The notes under the pieces were generated by a model that did not search any database, was not told the DNA's origin, and saw nothing but the letters and a program-made list of their open reading frames with translations. This document shows, piece after piece, positions 43,835-53,273 of a stretch of 64,000 nt of DNA (position 1 is its first letter; every line of letters starts with the position of its first letter). The stretch lies in assembly GCA_947483075.1 (NCBI GenBank), contig CANKLE010000007.1:1-64000 (forward strand), in the 5' to 3' direction. Origin of the DNA: Flavobacteriaceae bacterium (GTDB lineage: Bacteria; Bacteroidota; Bacteroidia; Flavobacteriales; Flavobacteriaceae). Both the position numbers and the translations under genes were made by a program.

Positions 43835-44836
43835 CTAAATAAAACTTTTATAAACCGTGTTTCGCAATCCAAATTCGAGCAGCAAACAAATGCCGGCCAA
43901 AAGTACCCAAGAACGGTATTTTTCGTCGTAGTCGTAAAACCGCAATTCTTCGATTTCGGTGGTTTCGAGTTTGTTGATTTCGTTGTAAATCTGCGCCAAT
44001 TTTGAATTACTGGTCGCTCTAAAATATTTTCCGCCGGTTTTACGGGCAATGCTTTTCATTAATTTTTCGTCAATTTCTACCTGCATCATGCGGAATAAAA
44101 ACTGGCCGTTGGGCGCAATGGCGTAAGGAAATTCGGCCATGCCGTTGGTGCCGATACCAATGGTATATACTTTGATGCCGTATTGTTGGGCAATGTCTGA
44201 GGCGGTTTCGGGCTCGATAAATCCGGCGTTGTTTACCCCGTCGGTGAGCAAAATAATGACTTTGCTTTTGGCTTTGCTCTCTTTGAGTCGGTTTACGGCG
44301 GTGGTGAGGCCCATGCCAATACCGGTTCCGTCTTGCAATACATTGTCATATTTGATGCTCGAAACGGCATCAAGAATAATGCCTTTGTCGCTGGTTACCG
44401 GAGTTTTGGTGTAGGCTTCGGCAGCATAAACCACCAAACCAATGCGGTCGTTGGGACGTTCTTGCACAAAATCGGCGGCAACGCGTTTCAGTGCTTCCAT
44501 GCGGTTGGGTTTTAAATCTTTGGCCAACATACTGCCCGAGACATCCACCGCAATCACGATGTCAATTCCTTTGGTGGTTTTGGTTTTATTGGTCACATCC
44601 ACCGTGCGTGGTCGAGCCATAGCAGTAATTAAACAAGCCAATGCCGCAAGCCGCAATACGTGAAGCAGAGGCTGTAACTTGGCCAAAACCGAAGGCGAAG
44701 ACTGAAACCCTTGAAGTGAACTTATGCTCAAAGTAGCCGTTTGTTGTTTGCGTTTCCAAAACAACCAAGCCGCAGCAAGGGGAAGGAGCAACAATAGCCA
44801 AAAAAATTCGGGATGTAAAAAAGTGACGTTTTTCAT
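43835..44836 (-). CDS. batA: BatA-like von Willebrand factor A protein
   Basis: The 333-residue membrane protein has two N-terminal transmembrane segments, a VWA domain with MIDAS DVSGSMLAKDL and LTDGVNNAG, and a C-terminal transmembrane segment (YRSWVLLAGICLLLEFGL). Its ATG overlaps the stop of the preceding 544-residue gene in TAATG form, so the two are translationally coupled. BatA and BatB resemble each other and probably pair. Confidence 0.93.
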   Translation of the reverse strand: MKNVTFLHPEFFWLLLLLPLAAAWLFWKRKQQTATLSISSLQGFQSSPSVLAKLQPLLHVLRLAALACLITAMARPRTVDVTNKTKTTKGIDIVIAVDVSGSMLAKDLKPNRMEALKRVAADFVQERPNDRIGLVVYAAEAYTKTPVTSDKGIILDAVSSIKYDNVLQDGTGIGMGLTTAVNRLKESKAKSKVIILLTDGVNNAGFIEPETASDIAQQYGIKVYTIGIGTNGMAEFPYAIAPNGQFLFRMMQVEIDEKLMKSIARKTGGKYFRATSNSKLAQIYNEINKLETTEIEELRFYDYDEKYRSWVLLAGICLLLEFGLRNTVYKSFI

Positions 44837-46470
44837 TAGGGCGTAGCTTTTTTAAGTTCAACCGAATTGAAAATGCGCTCGGCAATGGCGTTGGCATAGG
44901 TGTCGCCTTCTTCGTGCACCAACACCAATTGCTGCAATCCGCCGTCTTGTCCAAACAATAGAACTTCGTAATAATAGGTGGTGCTTGATTTGGTGAGCGT
45001 GTTGAGCAACACAAAGGTGCCGTAGCCTTTTCGTCCCGAAACCCCTTCTTTGGTTTGGAACTCTTCTTGTTTCACCAACATATTTTGGGCGCCTAGACTT
45101 TCCAAGAGATCGATGGTTACACCTATCGATTTGTCGAGATCAACTTCTCCTTCTTTTTTGTAATGAAGCGTGTTGACCATCACATAAAACGAATCCGACC
45201 ATTGGCCTTCTACAAACGATTGCATCTCTTTGATCAAGGCCATGCCGTTTTTGGGTAAGGTTTTGGATAGATCGGTGCGCACTAATACTGCTGGGGTTTC
45301 CAAACGCACGCTTGGATTGCCATATTCGCTGCGCACCCACTCGCCTTCCAAAAGCAATTTGGTTTCCTTGCGAATCAGGGTATCTTTTACATAGGTAAAT
45401 CCTTTGGTGAAGGTAAAATAGCCAAAAACCAAGAGTAAAACTCCCACAACAGAGGCGGCGATGAGTTGGTTGCGGCGTTTGCGTGCTTTGGCCAATTGCT
45501 GTTGCAGCTGTTGTTGGCGTTGCAATTCGTTGAGTGCCGATTCTTCTTCTTCGTGTTCTTCTATCGTCGGAATGGCACTGTCGAGGGTAACGATGGCTTT
45601 CTCTATTTTTTTGCGGTCTTCGGTAATTTCAAAATCGAGCGGTTTTGATTTGGCAAACTTTACCAAATCGGCCTGTTTGAGTACGCGTTCTAAATTTTCG
45701 ATGGTCTCGGCAGTGAGCTCCATTTTCTTTTGCTTGGACGCATGTTGTAAAGCGGCGATCAATTCGGCGGTGGTGCTTTCCATGGCGGGAATCGCAATGG
45801 CTTCTTCGATGTAATTTCGTGCGATGGCGGTGAGTTCGCTGTAGTAGGATTTCACTTCGCCTTTTTGCCAGAGTTGTTTTTTCTCTAATACATTGAGCAA
45901 GTTCGTGGCTTTTTCGATGGGCGTTTTGTATTCTTCGACTGCCTCAACCTCATTTTGTTTGCGTTTGCGCCACCAATACACGCCAAAACCGGCAGCAGCC
46001 AGCGCCAATACAACAAGTAATAGTGTCCATAACCAACTGTAACTTGAGGTTCCTTGGGCAATGGGTTTGATGTCAAATAGTTTTTGTTTAAGGGTATCTA
46101 CGGCCACATTGGCCACTTGCACGCGCATACTCTCAGAATAAAACGGTTTGTTGTTGATGAGAATTTTTACCGGCGGCAGCGCATAGGTTCCGCTGTCAAA
46201 TTGGGTGAGGCCGTAGGTTTTCACCAACTCGTATTGGCGGTCTTTCCATACGGTATCTACCGGATACGATTGAATTACCTCGAGGGCTCCCAGGTTTTTA
46301 AGCTTAGGAAACACCACCCGTGCCGAGGTATCGGCCGTGGCTTTGAGGCTCAACTTAAATTCCCCGCCAATTTTATTTTGCTTCACATTGATCGAGGTAG
46401 ACAACGGCTTTTGTTGGGCAAAAACCACAGCTCCAAAAAACAGTAAAGCGATATAGGTTGTTAATTTCAT
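44836..46470 (-). CDS. Bat-operon membrane protein of unknown function (BatD-like N terminus, two TM)
   Basis: This 544-residue protein has a signal peptide (1-18), a periplasmic Ig-like module (about 20-130) resembling part of BatD, a transmembrane segment (about 147-166) followed by WWRKRKQ, a cytoplasmic helical region (about 170-330) with Glu/Gln-rich coiled coil (NELQRQQQLQQQLAKARKRR), a second transmembrane segment (about 337-354), and a C-terminal extracytoplasmic domain (to 544) of unknown, possibly PsbP-like, fold. It sits between the DUF58 gene and batA, a place where Bacteroidota operons often carry an unnamed gene. It likely links cytoplasmic MoxR/DUF58 to the Bat proteins. Confidence 0.75.
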   Translation of the reverse strand: MKLTTYIALLFFGAVVFAQQKPLSTSINVKQNKIGGEFKLSLKATADTSARVVFPKLKNLGALEVIQSYPVDTVWKDRQYELVKTYGLTQFDSGTYALPPVKILINNKPFYSESMRVQVANVAVDTLKQKLFDIKPIAQGTSSYSWLWTLLLVVLALAAAGFGVYWWRKRKQNEVEAVEEYKTPIEKATNLLNVLEKKQLWQKGEVKSYYSELTAIARNYIEEAIAIPAMESTTAELIAALQHASKQKKMELTAETIENLERVLKQADLVKFAKSKPLDFEITEDRKKIEKAIVTLDSAIPTIEEHEEEESALNELQRQQQLQQQLAKARKRRNQLIAASVVGVLLLVFGYFTFTKGFTYVKDTLIRKETKLLLEGEWVRSEYGNPSVRLETPAVLVRTDLSKTLPKNGMALIKEMQSFVEGQWSDSFYVMVNTLHYKKEGEVDLDKSIGVTIDLLESLGAQNMLVKQEEFQTKEGVSGRKGYGTFVLLNTLTKSSTTYYYEVLLFGQDGGLQQLVLVHEEGDTYANAIAERIFNSVELKKATP

Positions 46471-46516
46471 TGTTTTTTATACTAAGTCGTTGGATAAACC
46501 AACGCTGATTTGGGGT

Positions 46517-47380
46517 TTATCTGGATTTAAAATACCCCAGTAATTTCGTCACATAACTTTCGTCTACCCGTGTTTGCACCACGCCTGCCCCCGACTTGCT
46601 GAACATTTCTTTAAAGTAAGTCGTCTGTTCGTGGTAGTGTTTTTCGTAGGCTATTCGCACGCTTTTGGCTGCGGTATTTACCAATTGCAAGTCACCCGTT
46701 TCGGCGTCGAGCATAGGCACCATTCCGATATTTGGCAGTGCTTCTTCGCGTTTGTCATAGACGCGTATGCCGGTGATATCGTGTTTTTTGGACGCTATTT
46801 TGAGCGGTTGCTCGTAGGCCTGGTCCATAAAATCCGAAATCATAAACACAATGGCTTTCTTTTTTTGGGTGGCCGATAAAAACTGCAAGGCCTGCGCTAC
46901 ATTGGTCTTTTTGCTTTTTGGCTGAAACTCAATCAACTCGCGAATAATGCGCAACACGTGCGAACGCCCTTTTTTGGGCGGAATGTATAACTCGATTTGG
47001 TCTGAAAATAAAATCAACCCAATCTTGTCGTTGTTTTGGGTAGCCGAGAACGCCATAGTAGCGGCTATTTCGGTTACGATGTTGCGTTTTACATCGCCTT
47101 GCGTGCCAAAACTTTCGGAACCCGACACATCTACTACCAACAACATGGTGAGTTCGCGTTCTTCTTCAAAAACCTTCACATAGGGTTCGTTGTAACGAGC
47201 GGTCACATTCCAGTCGATGGCGCGAATATCATCGCCAAATTGGTATTGACGCACTTCAGAAAACGTCATCCCACGACCTTTGAACGAGGTGTGGTATTCG
47301 CCCGAAAACAGGTGATCGCTCAACCGTCGGGTTTTGATTTCTATTTTGCGAACTTTTTTAAGTAGGTCTTTGGTCTCCAT
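46517..47380 (-). CDS. DUF58 domain protein
   Basis: The 287-residue cytoplasmic protein has the DUF58 signature GRGMTFSEVRQYQFGDDIRAIDW at about 36-58, followed by a VWA-like fold with a degenerate MIDAS (VVDVSGSESFG) and MISDFMDQAY. DUF58 proteins almost always follow moxR and are thought to be MoxR substrates or partners. It is second in the operon. Confidence 0.92.
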   Translation of the reverse strand: METKDLLKKVRKIEIKTRRLSDHLFSGEYHTSFKGRGMTFSEVRQYQFGDDIRAIDWNVTARYNEPYVKVFEEERELTMLLVVDVSGSESFGTQGDVKRNIVTEIAATMAFSATQNNDKIGLILFSDQIELYIPPKKGRSHVLRIIRELIEFQPKSKKTNVAQALQFLSATQKKKAIVFMISDFMDQAYEQPLKIASKKHDITGIRVYDKREEALPNIGMVPMLDAETGDLQLVNTAAKSVRIAYEKHYHEQTTYFKEMFSKSGAGVVQTRVDESYVTKLLGYFKSR

Positions 47381-47454
47381 TTTTTTAATGATTGGTGATT
47401 AGTGACTAGAAAGGAGCAAAAGCTAATTACTAGTTACCCTGTACTAATAACTTT

Positions 47455-48459
47455 TTATGGAACTTCTACTTCATTCACAATTTTGTTGATGATGTCAACC
47501 GAAGTGATGTTTTCGGCTTCAGCTTCATAAGTCACACCAATACGGTGACGCAACACATCATGCACCACGGCACGCACGTCTTCTGGAATCACATAGCCCC
47601 GGCGTTTGATGAAGGCATAACATTTGGCCGCAGTAGCCAAGTTGATGCTTCCACGCGGTGAGGAACCAAAGCTAATCAACGGCTTAAGGTTTTCTAAGTT
47701 GTATTTTTCGGGGTAACGCGTCGCAAAAATGATGTCTAGAATATATTTTTCGATTTTCTCGTCCATGTACACTTCGCGAACAGCTTCTTGTGCTTTTAGG
47801 ATTTGCTCTACCGAAATTACCGCATTTACTTTTTCGTAACTGCCTTTCAAGTTTTGACGAATCACCAAGCGCTCTTCGTCCATTTTAGGGTAATCAATCA
47901 CGGTTTTGAGCATGAACCGGTCTACCTGTGCCTCGGGCAACGGATAGGTACCTTCTTGCTCAATGGGGTTTTGGGTGGCCAATACCAAAAAGGGTCGGTC
48001 TAATTTGAAGGTGGTATCGCCAATGGTTACTTGTTTTTCTTGCATGGCCTCTAGCAAAGCCGATTGTACTTTGGCGGGCGCACGGTTGATCTCATCGGCC
48101 AATACAAAATTGGCAAAAATGGGCCCTTTTTTTATAGAAAATTCGTTTTGTTTGATGTTGTAAATCATGGTTCCTACCACATCGGCAGGCAGCAAATCGG
48201 GGGTAAATTGGATGCGGCTAAACGATCCTTGAACGGCTTGAGAAAGCGTGTTTATGGCTAATGTTTTGGCTAATCCGGGCACGCCTTCTAATAAGATATG
48301 TCCTTGGCCTAAAAGTCCGATTAACAAACGCTCCACCATGTGTTTTTGCCCGACAATGACTTTATTCATTTCTAGGCTTAGCAAATCGATAAAAGCGCTT
48401 TCTCTTTCTATCTTTTCGTTGATCGCGCGAATGTCTAGTGTTGCAGTTGTTTCTTCCAT
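47455..48459 (-). CDS. MoxR family AAA+ ATPase
   Basis: The 334-residue AAA+ chaperone-like ATPase heads the bat operon. Walker A is LEGVPGLAKT, Walker B VLADEINRAPAKVQSALLEAMQE, sensor 1 LATQNPIEQEGTYPLPEAQ; the lid region is near GSSPRGSINLATAAK. The ATG at 48459 (MEETTATLDIRA) is preferred to a TTG-initiated 17-residue extension. In this family it remodels VWA-domain complexes, here probably BatA/BatB. Seven co-oriented genes follow. Confidence 0.94.
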   Translation of the reverse strand: MEETTATLDIRAINEKIERESAFIDLLSLEMNKVIVGQKHMVERLLIGLLGQGHILLEGVPGLAKTLAINTLSQAVQGSFSRIQFTPDLLPADVVGTMIYNIKQNEFSIKKGPIFANFVLADEINRAPAKVQSALLEAMQEKQVTIGDTTFKLDRPFLVLATQNPIEQEGTYPLPEAQVDRFMLKTVIDYPKMDEERLVIRQNLKGSYEKVNAVISVEQILKAQEAVREVYMDEKIEKYILDIIFATRYPEKYNLENLKPLISFGSSPRGSINLATAAKCYAFIKRRGYVIPEDVRAVVHDVLRHRIGVTYEAEAENITSVDIINKIVNEVEVP

Positions 48460-48681
48460 TTCTTGGTTGCTATTTTTATTATTTTGGGTTCTGTGTTTTA
48501 ACGGGTGCAAATTGAATTTTTTTTTAAAAGAAAGATGTTAAAAATTGGTTAAAACTTCGATAAACAGGGCTATTTTAAGGATGTTTTGTGATTCAATTTG
48601 ACTATTTTTAAGAACTAGAAAATTGGCTTCGAAAATACCGCCTTTTTTGTGCTCGTTTTTACTAATTCTTCACTTACAATT

Positions 48682-49554
48682 ATGAGTAAATCTTCCCTAT
48701 CGCCCATCATCGCCGGAACCATGAATTGGGGTGTTTGGGATAAAAAACTAAGCGCTTCCGAAATGCAACATACGATGCACATTTGCCTCGAAAACAACAT
48801 TAGCAGTTTTGATCATGCCGATATTTATGGCAATTACACCACCGAGGCCGAATTTGGCGTCGCCTTCAAACAAAGTGGACTTGCGCGCGAACAGATTCAA
48901 TTGATCTCTAAATGTGGCATCCAATATATGGCCGAATCCCGAGCCAATACCATTAAACATTACGACTACCGCAAAGATTATATCATTTGGTCGGCCGAGC
49001 AATCCATCAAAAAGTTACACTGCGACTACTTGGACGTGTTTTTATTGCACCGCCCCAGTCCGTTAATGCAAGCCGATGAAATTGCCGAAGCGGTAGAACA
49101 GTTAAAAAGCAGCGGCAAAATTCGTTCATTTGGCGTGAGTAATTTTACCAACAGCCAAACCGAATTGATTCGCCAAAAAACAGCCGTTGACTACAACCAA
49201 ATTCAATTTTCGGCTACCCATTTTGATTCCATGCTCGACGGCAGTTTAGATTATATGCAACTGCACGGGATTCGACCGATGTCTTGGAAGCCCTTGGGCG
49301 TTGTTTTTCGTGAAAATACGCCACAAACCCAACGCCTCAATAAACTTCTCGACATCCTGACCCCAAAATATGAGGCAGCCCCCGACATACTTTTACTGGC
49401 TTGGATTTTGCAACATCCGGCAGGAATTCTTCCTGTGGCAGGAACAGCAAACCCCGCCCGCATTCAATCGCTGATGAAAGCCACCACAATTACACTCGAG
49501 CTCGAAGATTGGTTTGCGATTTGGACGGAGAGTATGGGGAATAAAGTGCCGTAA
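48682..49554 (+). CDS. Aldo/keto reductase family oxidoreductase
   Basis: A 290-residue (beta/alpha)8 NADPH-dependent reductase of YdhF type. The catalytic tetrad is recognisable: Asp and Tyr in FDHADIYGNYTTE, Lys in LISKCGIQ, and His in VFLLHRPSP. The ATG at 48682 (MSKSSLSPIIAGTMNWG) is used, since an upstream in-frame start only adds unrelated residues. It is divergent from moxR. A repeat-filled 571-bp gap follows. The substrate is unknown. Confidence 0.88.
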   Translation: MSKSSLSPIIAGTMNWGVWDKKLSASEMQHTMHICLENNISSFDHADIYGNYTTEAEFGVAFKQSGLAREQIQLISKCGIQYMAESRANTIKHYDYRKDYIIWSAEQSIKKLHCDYLDVFLLHRPSPLMQADEIAEAVEQLKSSGKIRSFGVSNFTNSQTELIRQKTAVDYNQIQFSATHFDSMLDGSLDYMQLHGIRPMSWKPLGVVFRENTPQTQRLNKLLDILTPKYEAAPDILLLAWILQHPAGILPVAGTANPARIQSLMKATTITLELEDWFAIWTESMGNKVP

Positions 49555-49603
49555 AGGGTTGTCTGTTGTGAGTTATTGGTTGTAGGTTGTAGGTTTTGGG
49601 TTG

Positions 49604-50085
49604 TAGGTTTTGGTAGTATACTAAGAACTCCCCTCTCGAGCCGGGCTGGGGGTGTGTTTTTGGTTAGAAAGTTTAGCGTTTAAGGTTTAAAGGTTAAGGT
49701 TAGAACCCATAAATGACTTAGTATACCTCTACGCTTTTGGTATTCGACTATAAGTAGCTATTAGTATATAAGATAAATCAAAAATCGTTAATCGTTAATC
49801 AAATCTCTTACTTTTCTTTTTCCTTGATGAAAAAGAAACAAAAAATCAAGACCTGGGATTTTCGGCGATCAAAATAGGCTCACTTCCTAAAACTCAAAAA
49901 CTCCCCCTCTCGCAAACTCGAGGGCTCAAACAGTTCGAGTTTCTTTACGGAAGTTTCTCCTTTTTGATACTCGCCTGCCAAATCCTATGGTCAGAAAAAT
50001 CTTCGGTAGCGCTATACCGTGCATTCGTGGCGAAAAAACTTCCCGCTTCCCACTCCCAACTTCCCACTTCCAATCCAAAGCGAAC
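49604..50085 (-). repeat. Dispersed modular intergenic repeat, copy C (inverted), with word arrays
   Basis: The 571-bp gap 49555-50125 has no credible gene. It starts with GGTTGTAGGTTTTGG-like words (49575-49612), then GTATACTAAG (49616-49625) joined to the inverted CCCCAGCC module (49626-49656), then CTTAGTATAC (49717-49726). The inverted GTGCATTCGTGGC module is at 50019-50031, followed by CTTCCCACTCCCAACTTCCC words (50038-50070). Relative to copies A, B and D the order is reversed, so the insertion is in the opposite orientation. A different repeat lies inside at 49807-49986. Confidence 0.75.
49807..49986 (+). repeat. Second dispersed repeat type with nested hairpin
   Basis: It runs from a CTTTTCTTTTTCC block (about 49810) through TTGATGAAAAAGAAAC and CAAAAAATCAAGAC to TTTTTGATACTCGCCTGCC (about 49961-49978). 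Nested inverted arms AAACTC (49890-49895) with GAGTTT (49937-49942) and CCCTC with GAGGG (49921 region) form a hairpin. I recognise this layout as a common non-coding repeat of Bacteroidota genomes; no function is known to me. Confidence 0.55.
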
Positions 50086-50125
50086 AAACGTTCTTAGTTT
50101 AGCCCCCTTTCGACTTTTAAAATGC

Positions 50126-50848
50126 TCAACTAAACACCGCTTTCAATACCTCGAGTGATTTGGGCATTTTAAATCCGCTCAGGTGTTGGGCGTAGTAATC
50201 CATGATGATTTTGAGGAGTTGTTGGCGCTCGGATACGTGAAAAGATTTTTGGTCGGTATCGAAGCGCAATTGCAGGGCTCTTTTAAACAAGGCCGTTTCG
50301 GGCTCGCTGAGCGTTCCTGTGCCCAAACTGCTTGCAAATTGTCCGTCTTGCAAATGAAAATAAGGCAAATCTAAATCGGTGGTGTCGGGGTAAAATCCTA
50401 AGTATTTTGCCGTTTCGAGCAGAAAAATTAGATGAAAATTTGCGGTTTCTTGGTGCGAATCTAGCCAAAGTAAAGCGGCTTCGATAAAATCAAAAAAATC
50501 GCTGTTTTTTTCTTCTTCGTGAATGGAATACTGAAGCAGCTCCGCAATAAAAAGCAGCATGCTGCTCTTCAATATTTCGTTTGGAATGGTTTGGTAGGGC
50601 TGGTAAATTTTTATTTCTTTTAACTGTTCCAGCGTCCCTTTGTTCTTGTGAATCGCTTCAATTTCGAGCAGGGTCATGGGCTGAAAGTAAGCTGTTTTTG
50701 CGCCGCCCACTTTGGCTGATTTTGATGCAACTGCGTTCCGCACAAAATAGGATTTCAAGCCATCTGATTGGGTAAAGCACTTCACGATCAAACTGCTTTC
50801 CTGAAATTTTAAGGCCGAGAGTACAATCGCTTTGGTTTTGACTTGCAT
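50126..50848 (-). CDS. recO: DNA repair protein RecO
   Basis: The 240-residue RecO mediator helps load RecA on SSB-coated single strands. The N-terminal OB fold begins TKAIVLSALKFQESSLIVKCFT and is followed by the helical domain. The zinc-binding cysteines of some RecO proteins are absent, as often in Bacteroidota. The gene is 9 bp downstream of the porZ-like gene, so the two are probably co-transcribed. Confidence 0.9.
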   Translation of the reverse strand: MQVKTKAIVLSALKFQESSLIVKCFTQSDGLKSYFVRNAVASKSAKVGGAKTAYFQPMTLLEIEAIHKNKGTLEQLKEIKIYQPYQTIPNEILKSSMLLFIAELLQYSIHEEEKNSDFFDFIEAALLWLDSHQETANFHLIFLLETAKYLGFYPDTTDLDLPYFHLQDGQFASSLGTGTLSEPETALFKRALQLRFDTDQKSFHVSERQQLLKIIMDYYAQHLSGFKMPKSLEVLKAVFS

Positions 50849-50857
50849 ACAATCTGC

Positions 50858-53149
50858 TTATCGGATGATCATCACTTTTTTGACTTTGGTTTGCGAAGCG
50901 TCTTTTGAGGAAATAAAGATCATGTACACGCCCGACGCAACCCGGTATTTGCCAAATGCGGTGGTATCCCATTCTAAGGTTCCGCCTTGGGCAATGGCTT
51001 CAAAAACCAAATTCCCTTCGATGTCGGTGATTTTTATGGTGGCATTGTCCATCAATCCGCTCATCTTTACCGTTCCCTCAAAATCGGGGCGCACCGGATT
51101 GGGGTAGATGTATACGTTGTTTAAATCATCGTTGGCTGCCGTAGCGGTTCCTTTGAAGGAAACTAAGCCTTTGGTGGTGGCAAAAAACACCTCTCCAGAT
51201 TGCGAATCAATGGCAATATCATTGATGCCGTTACTCGGCAAGGGCGAATTGGTGCTGGTAAAATGATGCAGCGTTTGTTGTCCATCAGAGGAAACTTGAA
51301 ACACCCCCGAATCGGCAGTGCCAATCCATTTGTTATTGGCTCCATCTACTTTTATATCGGTAATGAACTGTTCGTAGAGTAATTCTTGGGCCAAATTTTC
51401 TTCCAAAATAATAATCGGATAACTGGTCATTTGACTATTAGATAAAAAATTATCTACGCTCGAGAGGACACGCAATCCTTGTAGGGTTCCGATCCACAAT
51501 TGGTTGTTGTTGTCAATGGCCGCTACGCGCACGTCTTTCGAGGGCAGATTCCCCAATTCGGCGCCAAAGTTAATTTTCTTGAACAGGTTGTTGTAGCTTT
51601 CGTTAAACCCGATGAGTCCGTCGCTGCGGGTACACATCCATTTGGTGCCGTTTTTGTCGATGGTCAAACGGCCCATGTTTAAAGTCCCTACAGCAGAAAC
51701 TTGGGTTTCCATATTGTACGATTGCCATTGGCCGCTGGTTTTGTGCACTTTTAATCCGTTGGTTACGATGCTGTTGGTTACCCAAAAATTGCCGGTTTTA
51801 TCGAAGGCCGTACCATTAATTCGTACCGTATTGGCTGTGGTTGGCGCTTCCAATCCGCTGTTGGTTTGGTTATACAGTGCGCTGGGAACATCGTTGTTGA
51901 GTTCTAATAAGCCCGAATGAAACGAACTGGCAAATACTTGGGTTTCGTCTTTTGGGTTTACCGTAACGCGAACAATTGAAGCCACCTCAGCACCCACCGC
52001 CGTTTGGATATCTGGGTAATCGATGTTGAGCCAACCCGAATCGGGCAAAAACTTACTGATGCCTAAATAATCTAGCGGATACGGATTGTACGAGACCGTG
52101 TAATCGCCATATACGGCCCACAAAGCAGATTCCGATTTGGTAAGCGAAAAAATATTATTGCGCAACGGACCATCGGGCGTGATGTTGTCAAAAGAAGACG
52201 GGCTTAAGGCCGTGGTTCGAAGTCCATTGGCTACGGTGCCTAAATAAACTTTATTGTTTTTTACAACCGCACAACTGAATTGTACAGGAGTTGTAGCTAC
52301 CTCAGCACTTTGTATTTGTCGCACCAAAACCAGGTCTGCATCATACACAACTACCTTGTCGGCAGTGGTAAAAACCAGGTAGGAATTACTGGCACGCATA
52401 TCAACCGATGGTCCGAGCAAATTTGTAAAATTGGCAAAGCTACTGCCGTTCCATTGGTACACATAGCCGGTAGTTGAGGCCGCAAACAAATTATTGCCGA
52501 AGGCCTCGATGCCGGTCCAACCGTTGGCGTCAAGCGGCGTCCATTGGTTGTAATCGTTTAAATTGGGGTTGTCAATTGCCGCGCTTCGAATGCCATTACT
52601 ATAGGTGGCTGCAAAAAGGGTGTTGTTGTATACTGCCGTTTGTTTCACGCTAATTTGCGCGCCATTGTCGCCAATAAAATAGGTGTCGCCAAATTCTAAG
52701 GTGTCTAAATGGTATTGTACAATTCCGAAATCACAAGACACATAGAGCGTATTTTGGAATTCCATCATGTGGTTGATTTTTTTGATGGAAGGCGGCAAGG
52801 TTTTATTGATGATGTCTACCACCAAACGAAGGGAGCCGTCCAGGTCGTTGATCACAATCATCAAGCCGTTTTCATAGCCCACAATTGTTTTGTGGTGAAC
52901 TTCGCTGTGGTAAATCGCCGAAATAGTTTGGCCCGAAAGACCGTCTACGGTATTGGTTGTTTGGATGTTTTCTGTAAATACATCTTGCGAAAACAAGGCG
53001 TTTTCTGAAGCTGCATACACTTTTGAAGATGATTCGGCCAGGTCCTTGATTTCATTATACGAAAAATAGCCTTTCCAAAGCGCATTCGTTTGCCCAAAAA
53101 GCAAAGGGTAAAATCCCAAAAGGGCAATAAGCCAAAATGTTTTTTTCAT
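50858..53149 (-). CDS. porZ: PorZ-like T9SS component, two beta-propellers plus C-terminal sorting-type domain
   Basis: This 763-residue exported protein has a signal peptide (1-19), many propeller blades of two-component-regulator type (patterns such as NGTKWMCTRSDGLIGFN, NQLWIGTLQGLRVLSS, NKWIGTADSGVFQVSS), and a C-terminal type A sorting-like domain (VYIPNPVRPDFEGTVKMSG type start, ending KVKKVMIIR). Length and layout match PorZ, the surface T9SS protein that delivers anionic lipopolysaccharide to PorU in Porphyromonas. The gene precedes recO by 9 bp. A closely similar two-component propeller protein cannot be excluded. Confidence 0.7.
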   Translation of the reverse strand: MKKTFWLIALLGFYPLLFGQTNALWKGYFSYNEIKDLAESSSKVYAASENALFSQDVFTENIQTTNTVDGLSGQTISAIYHSEVHHKTIVGYENGLMIVINDLDGSLRLVVDIINKTLPPSIKKINHMMEFQNTLYVSCDFGIVQYHLDTLEFGDTYFIGDNGAQISVKQTAVYNNTLFAATYSNGIRSAAIDNPNLNDYNQWTPLDANGWTGIEAFGNNLFAASTTGYVYQWNGSSFANFTNLLGPSVDMRASNSYLVFTTADKVVVYDADLVLVRQIQSAEVATTPVQFSCAVVKNNKVYLGTVANGLRTTALSPSSFDNITPDGPLRNNIFSLTKSESALWAVYGDYTVSYNPYPLDYLGISKFLPDSGWLNIDYPDIQTAVGAEVASIVRVTVNPKDETQVFASSFHSGLLELNNDVPSALYNQTNSGLEAPTTANTVRINGTAFDKTGNFWVTNSIVTNGLKVHKTSGQWQSYNMETQVSAVGTLNMGRLTIDKNGTKWMCTRSDGLIGFNESYNNLFKKINFGAELGNLPSKDVRVAAIDNNNQLWIGTLQGLRVLSSVDNFLSNSQMTSYPIIILEENLAQELLYEQFITDIKVDGANNKWIGTADSGVFQVSSDGQQTLHHFTSTNSPLPSNGINDIAIDSQSGEVFFATTKGLVSFKGTATAANDDLNNVYIYPNPVRPDFEGTVKMSGLMDNATIKITDIEGNLVFEAIAQGGTLEWDTTAFGKYRVASGVYMIFISSKDASQTKVKKVMIIR

Positions 53150-53169
53150 AAGAAGCCAAAATAGCGAAG

Positions 53170-53177
53170 CAAATATA
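53170..53177 (-). promoter_or_regulatory. -7 box TATATTTG upstream of the porZ-like gene
   Basis: Matches TAnnTTTG on the minus strand, 20 bp from the ATG; the -33 box is unclear. Confidence 0.5.
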
Positions 53178-53215
53178 CTATAAACGAAAAGAAATAATTG
53201 CAGTAACTGTCGCTA

Positions 53216-53252
53216 AAAAAAGCCCTCTATTTCTAGGAAACAGAAGGCTTTT
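53216..53252 (-). terminator. Intrinsic terminator of gdhA
   Basis: AAAGCC/GGCTTT outer stem with a longer imperfect inner stem is followed by seven T on the minus strand, about 20 bp past the gdhA stop. Confidence 0.75.
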
Positions 53253-53273
53253 ATAATTGTATATGGGTTTTAT

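Noticed and set aside
49964-50158. 64-codon frame upstream of recO
   Set aside because: It crosses the inverted repeat copy C and word arrays and overlaps the end of recO.
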